From NCBI GenBank assembly GCA_902771735.1, contig CACXXO010000018.1, forward strand, positions 1 to 48,134: a DNA stretch of 48,134 bases, read 5' to 3'. The position numbers were made by a program, and so were the translations under genes. Shown piece by piece: positions 33,667-41,300 of the stretch. The stretch's first letter is position 1. Every line of letters starts with the position of its first letter. The DNA is from an uncultured Bacteroidota bacterium (lineage in GTDB: Bacteria > Bacteroidota > Bacteroidia > Bacteroidales > P3). Under the pieces are notes generated by a model that had not been told where the DNA came from, did not search any database, and was given only the letters and a program-made list of their open reading frames with translations.

Positions 33667-35130
33667 ATGTCGTTCAAAAACCATCTCCTCTTCTTAGCCT
33701 CCGCCGCCCTCCTCGCGGCTTGCGGACGCACCGCCACCGTCACGCAGATAGACATCATCCCCGAACCAGTCTTCCAGATGCAGAAAGAGGGCTCCTACAC
33801 CCTCGACCGCTCCATCGCCGTGTCCACTCAAGGCCTCGGCCAAAACTCCCCCACTGCGAAATACATCATGAACTCGCTGCGTCACGCCCATTTCCGCCCC
33901 TCCCTCGTGGCGCGGTCGGAGGAGAGCGATATCGACTTGATTATCAACGACACCATCAATCCCGAACTCGGCGACGAAGGCTACCTGCTCGAAGTGCGCC
34001 AAACGGGCATCCGTCTCTCGGCCAACACGGAGACTGGCCTCTTCTACGCCTATCAAACCTTCTCACAGATGGTTCCGTCGGACGTACTGGAACACACCTA
34101 CAGTTCCATCACCCTTCCCGAGTGCACCATCCTCGACTATCCGCGCTTTGCCTGGCGCGGTGCCCATCTCGACGCCTCAACACACCATTTCCCCGTGAAA
34201 TTCATCAAGAAATACCTCGACCTGATGGCCACCTACAAAATGAACCGCTTCCACTGGGGACTGGGCGACAGCGATGCGTCCACCCTCTCCCCCGAATCCA
34301 TTTCCGACACCACCGACAGCATTGTATATGAAGACCTTGATAGCAGATATACCGAAGAGGAGATTGCCGAGGTGGTGGAATATGCCGCCTCGCTGGGCAT
34401 CACTGTAGTGCCCGAGGAAGGCATGGAGCTGGTGTGGGACGATGAATACAGCGTGACTCGTCCTGGCGAGGAGCTGAAACGCATCGTGGCTGCTCGCACC
34501 TCCCTGCAGGCAGGCCAGCAGGCCGCCCGCGCAGGCTGCCGCGTGGTGATGTGCCCCGACGAATGGTGCCGCCTCGACTTCTACCAGGCCGACCGCCGCT
34601 ACCAACCCCGTGCCACCGATGGCCAAATCACCCTGGCCAAAGCCTATGAGTTCGACCCTGCACCGCAAGGCACAAACAAATATGTGGAACAATGCATCCT
34701 GGGTGGGCAGTGCAACCTCTGGACCGAATTCATCGAGACTCCCTCTCAAGCCGAATACATGCTGCTCCCCCGCCTGCTGGCCATCAGCGAAAGCCTGTGG
34801 AGCCCTCGCGACGCCAAAAACTGGAACCATTTCCGCAAAAAAGTGGAGCTGCAAAAGAGCCGACTCGACAGTAAGGGCTACTCCTACTGCGAAGGCTCGT
34901 TCACACCGCTCTTCAGGGTCACCCGTGTCGACGACCACACCATGAACATCGCCATCGAGACCGAAGTGCCGAGCACCTACATCTTCTACACCACCGACAG
35001 CACTACACCCACACGACATTCGCAGGTCTACCTGGGACCTATCAACCTGCGCCGCGGCACCCACATCAAGATACAGCCCGTGTACAAGGACACGGAGAGA
35101 GATTCTGTGTATGAATTTGTAATCAAATAA
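33667..35130 (+). CDS. GH20-like lipoprotein lacking the catalytic segment
   Basis: 487 residues, lipobox LAACG (Cys19). An N-terminal GH20b-type domain is followed by DYPRFAWRGAHLDASTHHFP and FIKKYLDLMATYKMNRFHW, clearly the GH20 hexosaminidase barrel. The usual HLTDDQGWR that follows is replaced by GLGDSDAS, and after ITVVPEEGME (about residue 250) the sequence jumps to a stretch resembling the family's GWDEIL region. The 100-150 residues in between, including the catalytic HxGGDE, are absent. The later barrel (GGQCNLWTEFIETPSQAEYM) and a C-terminal CHB_HEX-like domain (YIFYTTDSTTPTRHSQVY) are kept. The frame is intact, so it may be a pseudoenzyme, for example a glycan-binding protein. Confidence 0.85.
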   Translation: MSFKNHLLFLASAALLAACGRTATVTQIDIIPEPVFQMQKEGSYTLDRSIAVSTQGLGQNSPTAKYIMNSLRHAHFRPSLVARSEESDIDLIINDTINPELGDEGYLLEVRQTGIRLSANTETGLFYAYQTFSQMVPSDVLEHTYSSITLPECTILDYPRFAWRGAHLDASTHHFPVKFIKKYLDLMATYKMNRFHWGLGDSDASTLSPESISDTTDSIVYEDLDSRYTEEEIAEVVEYAASLGITVVPEEGMELVWDDEYSVTRPGEELKRIVAARTSLQAGQQAARAGCRVVMCPDEWCRLDFYQADRRYQPRATDGQITLAKAYEFDPAPQGTNKYVEQCILGGQCNLWTEFIETPSQAEYMLLPRLLAISESLWSPRDAKNWNHFRKKVELQKSRLDSKGYSYCEGSFTPLFRVTRVDDHTMNIAIETEVPSTYIFYTTDSTTPTRHSQVYLGPINLRRGTHIKIQPVYKDTERDSVYEFVIK

Positions 35131-35138
35131 TTTACAGA

Positions 35139-36137
35139 TTGAATAACGCTATAGACATCGAGCATCTGCTGACGACGAGCGATCCGACAGCGATAGACGA
35201 ACTGTTTGCCGAGGCCTGCCGCGTGAGGGACAAGGTCTACGGGCGCCGTGTGTTCATGCGCGGACTCATCGAGATAACCAATCACTGCAAGAACAACTGC
35301 CGCTACTGCGGCATCAGATACGACGTCAGAACACAGCGCTACCGCCTGACAAAAGAGCAGATCATGGACTGCTGCCGCACAGGCAACGAGCTGGGATTCC
35401 GCACCTTTGTGCTGCAAGGCGGTGAGGACGGATGGTTTACCGACGAGGTAGTGTGCGACATCGTGAAGTCGATAAAAAGCGAATTCCCCGATAGCGCCGT
35501 CACACTGTCGCTTGGCGAGCGCGGAAGAGAAAGCTTTGCCCGGCTGCGCGAAGCCGGCGCCGACCGCTACCTGCTGCGCCACGAAACTGCCGATGCCACC
35601 CACTATGCCTTCCTCCACCCCGCCGAGATGCGCTTCGAGCACCGCATGCAGTGCCTTCGCGACTTGCGCGACCTGGGCTATCAGGTGGGCGCTGGATTCA
35701 TGGTTGGTTCGCCGGGGCAAACCATCGAGACGCTGAAGAAAGACCTCCTGTTCATCGACGAGTTCCGTCCCGAGATGGTAGGTATAGGGCCCTTCATCCC
35801 CGCCGCCGGCACCCCCTTCGAGAACGAGCGTGCCGGCAGTGTAGAGCTGACGCTGAGACTGTTGGCCATCATACGCATCATTCACCCCCATGTGCTGCTG
35901 CCGGCCACCACGGCCCTCGGCACCCTGCACCCCACAGGGCGAGAACGCGCCGTAATGGCAGGAGCCAACGTGGTGATGCCCAACCTCTCGCCCCAGGACA
36001 CCCGGGCGCTCTACAGCATCTACAACAACAAACTTTCCACCGGCAGCGAAGCCGCCGAAAGCGCCGCCGACATACGCCTGCGCATGAAAGCCATCGGCAT
36101 GGAAGTGCCCGACGACCGGGGAGACTATGTGAATTAA
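35139..36137 (+). CDS. hydE: [FeFe]-hydrogenase maturase HydE
   Basis: 332-residue radical SAM enzyme that helps build the diiron subcluster of [FeFe]-hydrogenase, working with HydF and HydG. The SAM cluster motif is CKNNCRYCGIR within IEITNHC; other HydE blocks are FVLQGGEDGWF, LSLGERGRESF, ADRYLLRHETAD, GAGFMVGSPGQT, MVGIGPFIPAAGTPF and LPATTALGTLHP. The start is taken as TTG 35139, 8 bases after the GH20-like gene; the next ATG (about 35255) would remove conserved N-terminal sequence. No HydF, HydG or hydrogenase is in the window. Implies hydrogen metabolism. Confidence 0.92.
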   Translation: MNNAIDIEHLLTTSDPTAIDELFAEACRVRDKVYGRRVFMRGLIEITNHCKNNCRYCGIRYDVRTQRYRLTKEQIMDCCRTGNELGFRTFVLQGGEDGWFTDEVVCDIVKSIKSEFPDSAVTLSLGERGRESFARLREAGADRYLLRHETADATHYAFLHPAEMRFEHRMQCLRDLRDLGYQVGAGFMVGSPGQTIETLKKDLLFIDEFRPEMVGIGPFIPAAGTPFENERAGSVELTLRLLAIIRIIHPHVLLPATTALGTLHPTGRERAVMAGANVVMPNLSPQDTRALYSIYNNKLSTGSEAAESAADIRLRMKAIGMEVPDDRGDYVN

Positions 36138-36156
36138 GAATTAAGTGTTAAACGTT

Positions 36157-36357
36157 ATGAAATATATTAAAATCGCAGGTTCCCTATTGTTGCTGACAAT
36201 GCTACTGGGCTCGTGCCACAAGACCTGCACCTGCACCCGCTACGATGGTGCCATAGTGAACTACAGCGCAGACGAGGTCGACGACCGCGGTACAACATGT
36301 GCCAACATGGTTTTCCAGTCTGGAGTGCGATACTACTCAATATGCGAATGGGATTAA
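36157..36357 (+). CDS. Small Cys-rich (CxC) lipoprotein
   Basis: 66 residues; ATG 36157 preferred over GTG 36145. Lipobox LLGSC (Cys20) is followed by HKTCTCTRYDG, giving C-x3-C-x-C. Later Cys occur in GTTCANM and at the end SICEWD. Same plan as 5445-5657, 43686-43946 and 43943-44185. It lies between hydE and a radical SAM gene in a plus-strand operon. The spacer before it is an AATTAAG simple repeat. Function unknown. Confidence 0.78.
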   Translation: MKYIKIAGSLLLLTMLLGSCHKTCTCTRYDGAIVNYSADEVDDRGTTCANMVFQSGVRYYSICEWD

Positions 36358-36387
36358 CACGGAGTGAAGGATTATTGGTTTTAGGCT

Positions 36388-37278
36388 ATGGAATGTCGGA
36401 TTTGTCCAAGGGGCTGCTCTGTTGACCGGAGCCACACTATGGGATTCTGCGGTGCCCCCGAAGCACTGGAGGTCTCAGCCATCTGTGTGCACACCGGCGA
36501 AGAGCCGCCACTCAATCCCATTGTCAATGTGTTCTTTTCACATTGCAACCTGCATTGCATTTACTGCCAGAACCACGACATCTCAACCGCTGCTGTCAAC
36601 ACCGGATTCGTTCACTACCGCACTGCTGACGAAGTGGCCGACCGTATAGGCCAACTGCTGCCACAGACAGGCGGCCTGTTGGGATTCGTCACCGCCACCC
36701 ACTACGTCAAACATCTGCCAACCATTGTGGAAGCCGTCCGCAAGCGTGGTTTTTCCCCTACTATAGTATACAATTCAAGCGGTTACGAAAGCATCGAGAC
36801 CTTGCAAATGCTCGACGGCCTGGTGGACATCTACCTGCCCGACCTCAAATATCTCGACCCCGAAGTGGCCCTGAGCTACAGCCACGCCAGGGACTATCCA
36901 GAGGTGTCCACACAAGCCATCCTGGAAATGAAACGGCAGGTGGGCGCCGGACTGAAATGCGACGAGGAGGGGGTGGCCTTCCGCGGATTGATTATCCGCC
37001 ACTTGGTGCTTCCGGGACATGTGGACAATTCACTAAAAGTGCTCGACTGGATTGCCGACAACCTGCCGTCATTCACCATCCATGTGTCGCTCATGGCACA
37101 ATATTTTCCTCCGCAAACCGACCTTCCCGCACCTATCAACCGCACCCTCACCGAGACCGAATACCGCCAGGTAGCCGACAAATACGAGGCGTTGGGATTC
37201 GACGGATGGTTGCAGGAACTGGCCTCGGAACACCACTACCGCCCTGATTTTTCAAAGAAAGACAACCCATTCGTTTAG
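36388..37278 (+). CDS. PflA-like radical SAM activating enzyme (PflX/COG1313 type)
   Basis: 296 residues. N-terminal Cys cluster MECRICPRGCSVDRSHTMGF and FCGAPE suggests an auxiliary iron-sulfur site, followed by the SAM cluster motif HCNLHCIYCQNHDIS. Further family features are GFVTATHYVKHLPTIVEAV, IVYNSSGYESIETLQML, VDIYLPDLKY, and HLVLPGHVDNS. It resembles the group annotated as pyruvate formate-lyase 3 activating enzyme; the target glycyl-radical enzyme is not in the window, and other roles are possible. Tightly followed by the next gene (3 bases). Confidence 0.87.
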   Translation: MECRICPRGCSVDRSHTMGFCGAPEALEVSAICVHTGEEPPLNPIVNVFFSHCNLHCIYCQNHDISTAAVNTGFVHYRTADEVADRIGQLLPQTGGLLGFVTATHYVKHLPTIVEAVRKRGFSPTIVYNSSGYESIETLQMLDGLVDIYLPDLKYLDPEVALSYSHARDYPEVSTQAILEMKRQVGAGLKCDEEGVAFRGLIIRHLVLPGHVDNSLKVLDWIADNLPSFTIHVSLMAQYFPPQTDLPAPINRTLTETEYRQVADKYEALGFDGWLQELASEHHYRPDFSKKDNPFV

Positions 37279-37281
37279 ACC

Positions 37282-37836
37282 ATGAAAAAACAAGTGCTCA
37301 AACTGGACCTCGACGATTTTGGCGACGACAACGAAGACCTCGCCTACCTCTTCTTCCACACTGCCTGCCCGGGCTACGTCTTCGTCGACGACCTGAACCA
37401 TCTCTACGACCTCGCGCTCAGCCGAGAAAACGATTTGGACCTGAACGAACAAAGTTGGCCTCTCTACAGCTACCACGACAACCTCCGGCAACTGGACTAC
37501 TATCTCATCGAACGTCCCACTGTCGGCAGTGGAGTGGCCTCGCATTGGGCCCCAGGCCATAAAATGATGATTCTTAAAGGGGAGAATGCCGCCGAGACCG
37601 CCGAAGTCATCAGCAACGATTTCGGCACTCCCCCACCCCAGCCCGACACCTGCAATCCTGCCGAAATGGAACGATACGACATCCTCACCTCCTACCAACA
37701 GGCATTCACACCAGTCAATATCTACGACATCCATGCCCCCGTTTCGACGTCGAAGAAAACACTCAAAGAACGCACCGAACTGGAGAATCTCTTCAATACC
37801 ATACTCGACCTTTTGGACCTCTCGGGCATCGAATAG
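37282..37836 (+). CDS. Uncharacterised cytoplasmic acidic protein
   Basis: 184 residues, no signal peptide, rich in Asp, Glu, Leu and Tyr. The start (KKQVLKLDLDDFGDD) and middle (YSYHDNLRQLDYYLIERP) recall the IPExxxVDY family of Bacteroidota, but the naming motif is not seen, so this is only a loose resemblance. The second half (TCNPAEMERYDILTSYQQAF, KKTLKERTELENLFNTILDL) has helical character. Located 3 bases after the radical SAM gene and before pepD, which has its own promoter. Confidence 0.65.
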   Translation: MKKQVLKLDLDDFGDDNEDLAYLFFHTACPGYVFVDDLNHLYDLALSRENDLDLNEQSWPLYSYHDNLRQLDYYLIERPTVGSGVASHWAPGHKMMILKGENAAETAEVISNDFGTPPPQPDTCNPAEMERYDILTSYQQAFTPVNIYDIHAPVSTSKKTLKERTELENLFNTILDLLDLSGIE

Positions 37837-37847
37837 AAAAAAAAATA

Positions 37848-37879
37848 TTTGCACGACTCAAATTATTTTTGTATATTTG
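37848..37879 (+). promoter_or_regulatory. Promoter of pepD
   Basis: TTTG (37848-37851), 20 bases, TATATTTG (37872-37879), 47 bases before the pepD start. Confidence 0.7.
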
Positions 37880-37926
37880 CACTCTGTATCGGAAACAAAA
37901 ACAATTCACAATAAACCATTTCAATC

Positions 37927-39384
37927 ATGACAATTAAAGACCTCGAACCCAAAGAATTGTGGAGCAATTTCGATGCTCTTACCAAATGTCCGCGCCCCTC
38001 GAAGCACGAAGAAATCGTCCGCGATTTCCTGGTGAACTGGGCCAAAAAGAACAAAATTCAGTGCCGTGTTGACAAGGTTGGCAACGTCATCCTCGCCAAA
38101 CCCGCCACGAAAGGCATGGAGAAAGTCCACCCCGTGGTGCTGCAGGCCCACATGGACATGGTTCCCCAGGCCCGTGCCGGCAAAAAGCACGACTTCCTGA
38201 AGGATCCCATCAAAACCAAGATTGTGGGCGAATGGGTCTATGCCGACGACACCACCCTGGGTGCCGACGACGGTATGGGCGTGGCCGCCATTATGGCTGT
38301 CTTTACTTCAAAGACCATCAAACACGGTCCGCTCGAGGCCCTTATCACCACCGACGAAGAGACCGGCATGACCGGCGCTTTCGGCCTGAAGAAAGGCGAG
38401 TTGCATGGCGACTACCTGCTGAACCTCGACTCCGAGACCGAGGGCGAACTCTACGTGGGTTGTGCCGGCGGTATCGATGCAGCCTTGAGCATCCCCTATA
38501 ACACAGAAAAAGCCCCCAAGGGTATGGTGGCATACAAGGTAACCATCGGTGGATTGAAGGGCGGCCACTCCGGTATGGAAATCAACACCGGCCGCGCCAA
38601 CGCAAACAAACTGATGTTCCGTCACCTCCGCTGGGTTGCCGAATGCGGCATCCGCCTCATCAGCATGGAAGGTGGCAATATGCGCAACGCCATCCCGCGC
38701 GACGCAGAAGCTGTTATCGCCATGCCCAAGGAACATGAGGAATGCATACTGAAAGAATTTGACAAAGTGGCTGGTTGGGTGAAGAAAGAACTTGGCAAAG
38801 TGGAGCCCGACTTCTTCATGAAATATGAGAAAGTGCGCATGAGTCCCACCGTCATCACGGAAGAAGGCACACAGAAGATCATCAACCTCATGATGGTGGC
38901 TCCCAACGGTGTCATCCGCATGAGCAAAGACATGGAAGGCCTTGTGGAGACCTCGCTCAATCTGGCCATTGCAAAGACCACGGCCAGCAAGAAGTTCGTT
39001 GTCTACGCCCTGCTGCGTTCTTCGGTCGACACCGCCAAGGAGGCCCTCGCCGAGCGCCTCGTCTGCCTGGCCGAACTGGCCGGCGGCAAATGCCAGCTTA
39101 GCGGTGCCTATCCAGGATGGAAGCCCAACATGGACAGCCAGTTGCTCAAGACCATGAAGAGCACCTACAAGAAACTCTACAAGAAAGAGCCCGCCGTGAT
39201 GGCTATCCATGCCGGTCTGGAGTGCGGTCTGCTCGGTGGCAAGTATCCCGACATGGAGATGATCTCCTTCGGCCCGACGCTTCAGAGCCCCCACAGTCCC
39301 GACGAGCGCTGCAACATCCCCAGCAGCAAAAAGTTCTACGACTATCTGGTGGCTACCCTTGAGGCCATCCCCGTGAAGAAATAA
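37927..39384 (+). CDS. pepD: Aminoacyl-histidine dipeptidase PepD
   Basis: 485-residue cytosolic zinc dipeptidase (M20C) that cleaves dipeptides such as Xaa-His (carnosine-like). Metal ligands are visible in VLQAHMDMVPQ, TLGADDGMGVAAIMAV, TTDEETGMTGAFGL and, near the C terminus, SFGPTLQSPHSPDER. GLKGGHSGMEINTGRANANK marks the dimerisation/lid region. Length is normal. Own promoter and terminator suggest a single-gene transcript. Peptide use fits a gut Bacteroidales. Confidence 0.96.
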   Translation: MTIKDLEPKELWSNFDALTKCPRPSKHEEIVRDFLVNWAKKNKIQCRVDKVGNVILAKPATKGMEKVHPVVLQAHMDMVPQARAGKKHDFLKDPIKTKIVGEWVYADDTTLGADDGMGVAAIMAVFTSKTIKHGPLEALITTDEETGMTGAFGLKKGELHGDYLLNLDSETEGELYVGCAGGIDAALSIPYNTEKAPKGMVAYKVTIGGLKGGHSGMEINTGRANANKLMFRHLRWVAECGIRLISMEGGNMRNAIPRDAEAVIAMPKEHEECILKEFDKVAGWVKKELGKVEPDFFMKYEKVRMSPTVITEEGTQKIINLMMVAPNGVIRMSKDMEGLVETSLNLAIAKTTASKKFVVYALLRSSVDTAKEALAERLVCLAELAGGKCQLSGAYPGWKPNMDSQLLKTMKSTYKKLYKKEPAVMAIHAGLECGLLGGKYPDMEMISFGPTLQSPHSPDERCNIPSSKKFYDYLVATLEAIPVKK

Positions 39385-39401
39385 AATAATCTTTCGGAAA
39401 C

Positions 39402-39437
39402 AAAAAGAGGGGCATCCGCACGGATGCCCCTCTTTTT
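39402..39437. terminator. Bidirectional terminator after pepD
   Basis: Stem AAAAAGAGGGGCATCC / GGATGCCCCTCTTTTT with loop GCAC, between convergent genes. A-run left, T-run right. Confidence 0.92.
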
Positions 39438-39450
39438 TATGATTCCTTCC

Positions 39451-41283
39451 TCATTTCAGACCAACAGCGGCCTTGATTCTTTCGATGTCAGTCTCACGCT
39501 TGAGCTGCATATCTGTACTCGAAGCAATGTCGCTCTCCAAGAGCTTCTGGAAAGCCTGCTGCATCTCGATAACACCGTCGCACTGACGGTCGTAACGGTG
39601 CAAATCATCATTGTTCTCTATATCGCCAAAGTCATCGTAGACTTTCAGCATGCGCGAATAGGCTTTGCTGATGTTACGGAACGAAGAACTGAGGTTGGAT
39701 ATCCTGTCATCATTCGATTCGATGGTGCGACGCTTTTGCATGATATGAAGGCAAAGTTTCTGCATTTCGATGTGCGAATTGAGCATATCGAGGAAACTAA
39801 GTCCACGCTCAAGAGTGGAGAACGACGGCTGCAAATCGGCCTGCTTGCGAAAAAGGCGATAGCCATTGTAGACCCTGCGGTCCACCTTGCGCATCGACAT
39901 CAAGGAATCGTCGTTGCGTTCTATCACATTGCGCTGCTTGATAACCTGCATGTAGCACTGCTGCACCTTTACCACATCGGCCAACTGTTCCTCATAGCGC
40001 GTAGCCTCAGCGGGGCTTTTGAACGAGGGCACCGGTACCAACGATGATTTCACGTCGCGGTAAGCACTCATCACATCGCGGAACTTGTTTTCCCTTCCAT
40101 TGAGTATCGAATCGGAACGCCGGCTGATATCTTCCAGGAGTATGTAGTCGTCCAAATAGCGCTGCTGTGCAGAGATGAACTCCTCGAGATTGTAGATAAA
40201 GTTGATGCTTTCGGATTTGTTGGTGAAAGCAGGCACTTTGTCCAACGAGTTTTCAACCTCTTTGTACGCATTTACCACCTCACGATATTTCTTGCCATAG
40301 AGCTGGACAATCTGATCGGTGCCAGCTTTGATGGAGGCCCTGAGATCCAACGTCTGCAAATAGCGGTTCTGAACACTTATAATGTTCTGCAATTTGTCGA
40401 TATAGTTGCCATATTCCGTCACATCGGCAAACGAGATGGGGACATTGTTCTGCTGCTTGAAAACGCGTGAATAGCTGCGGAAGACATCGCTGTTGTCTTT
40501 CCCGCAACGCACTTTCAGGATATTCTTGAAATTATCAATCTGCGAAGGGAAAGAGTTGGGGCCGAGTACGCTCTCGAGAAGGTCGTTCTGGAAACTGTTG
40601 AGTTCGTCAAGTTGCGCTATCGATTCGGGCGTGGCATGGCCTGTGGAGAGGTCGTATTTGTTATACACCATCAAATAGGAGTAATACAAATCCTTCAGCC
40701 ATTTGAGACGATTCTTATCCTTTTCTCCAGTGCCGTCACAAGCCTTGATAATGGCGCGATGGTGAAGGTCGATGTTTTCGCGCAAACCGGTAGCTTCCTT
40801 GTCGCGGGCCTCTTGCTGACGACGGGCTTCTTCGATGGCGCGCTGGCGGGCAGCCTCCTTCTCGGCCTCGACACGTTGCTGCTCCAAACGGCTATAGCGG
40901 ATACTCATGCGACCCATCAAGTCGGCCAAACGACGTAGACGATACTCATAAATCGAATAATCCGACAGAACGGTATTCGAGTCAATCCAGATAATGCTGT
41001 CCTGATGGAGATAGTCATTCTCGATGGAGTTGATAGTCTCGAGCACCTTCATGCGAATTTCGACACAATAGTTTGTCAGGGCGACATAGTCTTGAGGGCG
41101 ACTGGCAAGATCGCCGAGGACGGCAGAAGTGTCGTTGACCATCGTCGTATCCAACCCATAGTTGGGCAGAATGTCGGCCACAGAGACCAGCGTCGGCTGT
41201 TTCTTGGGTGTCGTCTTAGGCTTCTGGGCCTGAGCGACGCACAAGGGAAGTAGACATAGCAGTATGAGCAGCAGTTTCTTCAT
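39451..41283 (-). CDS. Exported coiled-coil protein with five ~66-residue repeats
   Basis: 610 residues; start at ATG 41283 with signal peptide ending CVAQAQ. Residues 130-165 are a charged coiled coil (RLEQQRVEAEKEAARQRAIE). From about 266 to 590 five helical repeats begin at about 267, 333, 401, 471 and 535. Each has an aromatic-rich start (FRDVMSAYRDVKSSL), a VPSF-like turn, a Y-x(3)-L-x(3)-I-x(2)-Q-x(2)-Y stretch and a basic end followed by DD/SD. No known domain recognised; probably a periplasmic helical scaffold. Directly downstream (17 bases) of the PurF-like gene. Confidence 0.75.
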   Translation of the reverse strand: MKKLLLILLCLLPLCVAQAQKPKTTPKKQPTLVSVADILPNYGLDTTMVNDTSAVLGDLASRPQDYVALTNYCVEIRMKVLETINSIENDYLHQDSIIWIDSNTVLSDYSIYEYRLRRLADLMGRMSIRYSRLEQQRVEAEKEAARQRAIEEARRQQEARDKEATGLRENIDLHHRAIIKACDGTGEKDKNRLKWLKDLYYSYLMVYNKYDLSTGHATPESIAQLDELNSFQNDLLESVLGPNSFPSQIDNFKNILKVRCGKDNSDVFRSYSRVFKQQNNVPISFADVTEYGNYIDKLQNIISVQNRYLQTLDLRASIKAGTDQIVQLYGKKYREVVNAYKEVENSLDKVPAFTNKSESINFIYNLEEFISAQQRYLDDYILLEDISRRSDSILNGRENKFRDVMSAYRDVKSSLVPVPSFKSPAEATRYEEQLADVVKVQQCYMQVIKQRNVIERNDDSLMSMRKVDRRVYNGYRLFRKQADLQPSFSTLERGLSFLDMLNSHIEMQKLCLHIMQKRRTIESNDDRISNLSSSFRNISKAYSRMLKVYDDFGDIENNDDLHRYDRQCDGVIEMQQAFQKLLESDIASSTDMQLKRETDIERIKAAVGLK

Positions 41284-41300
41284 ATCATTGCATCCACTTT

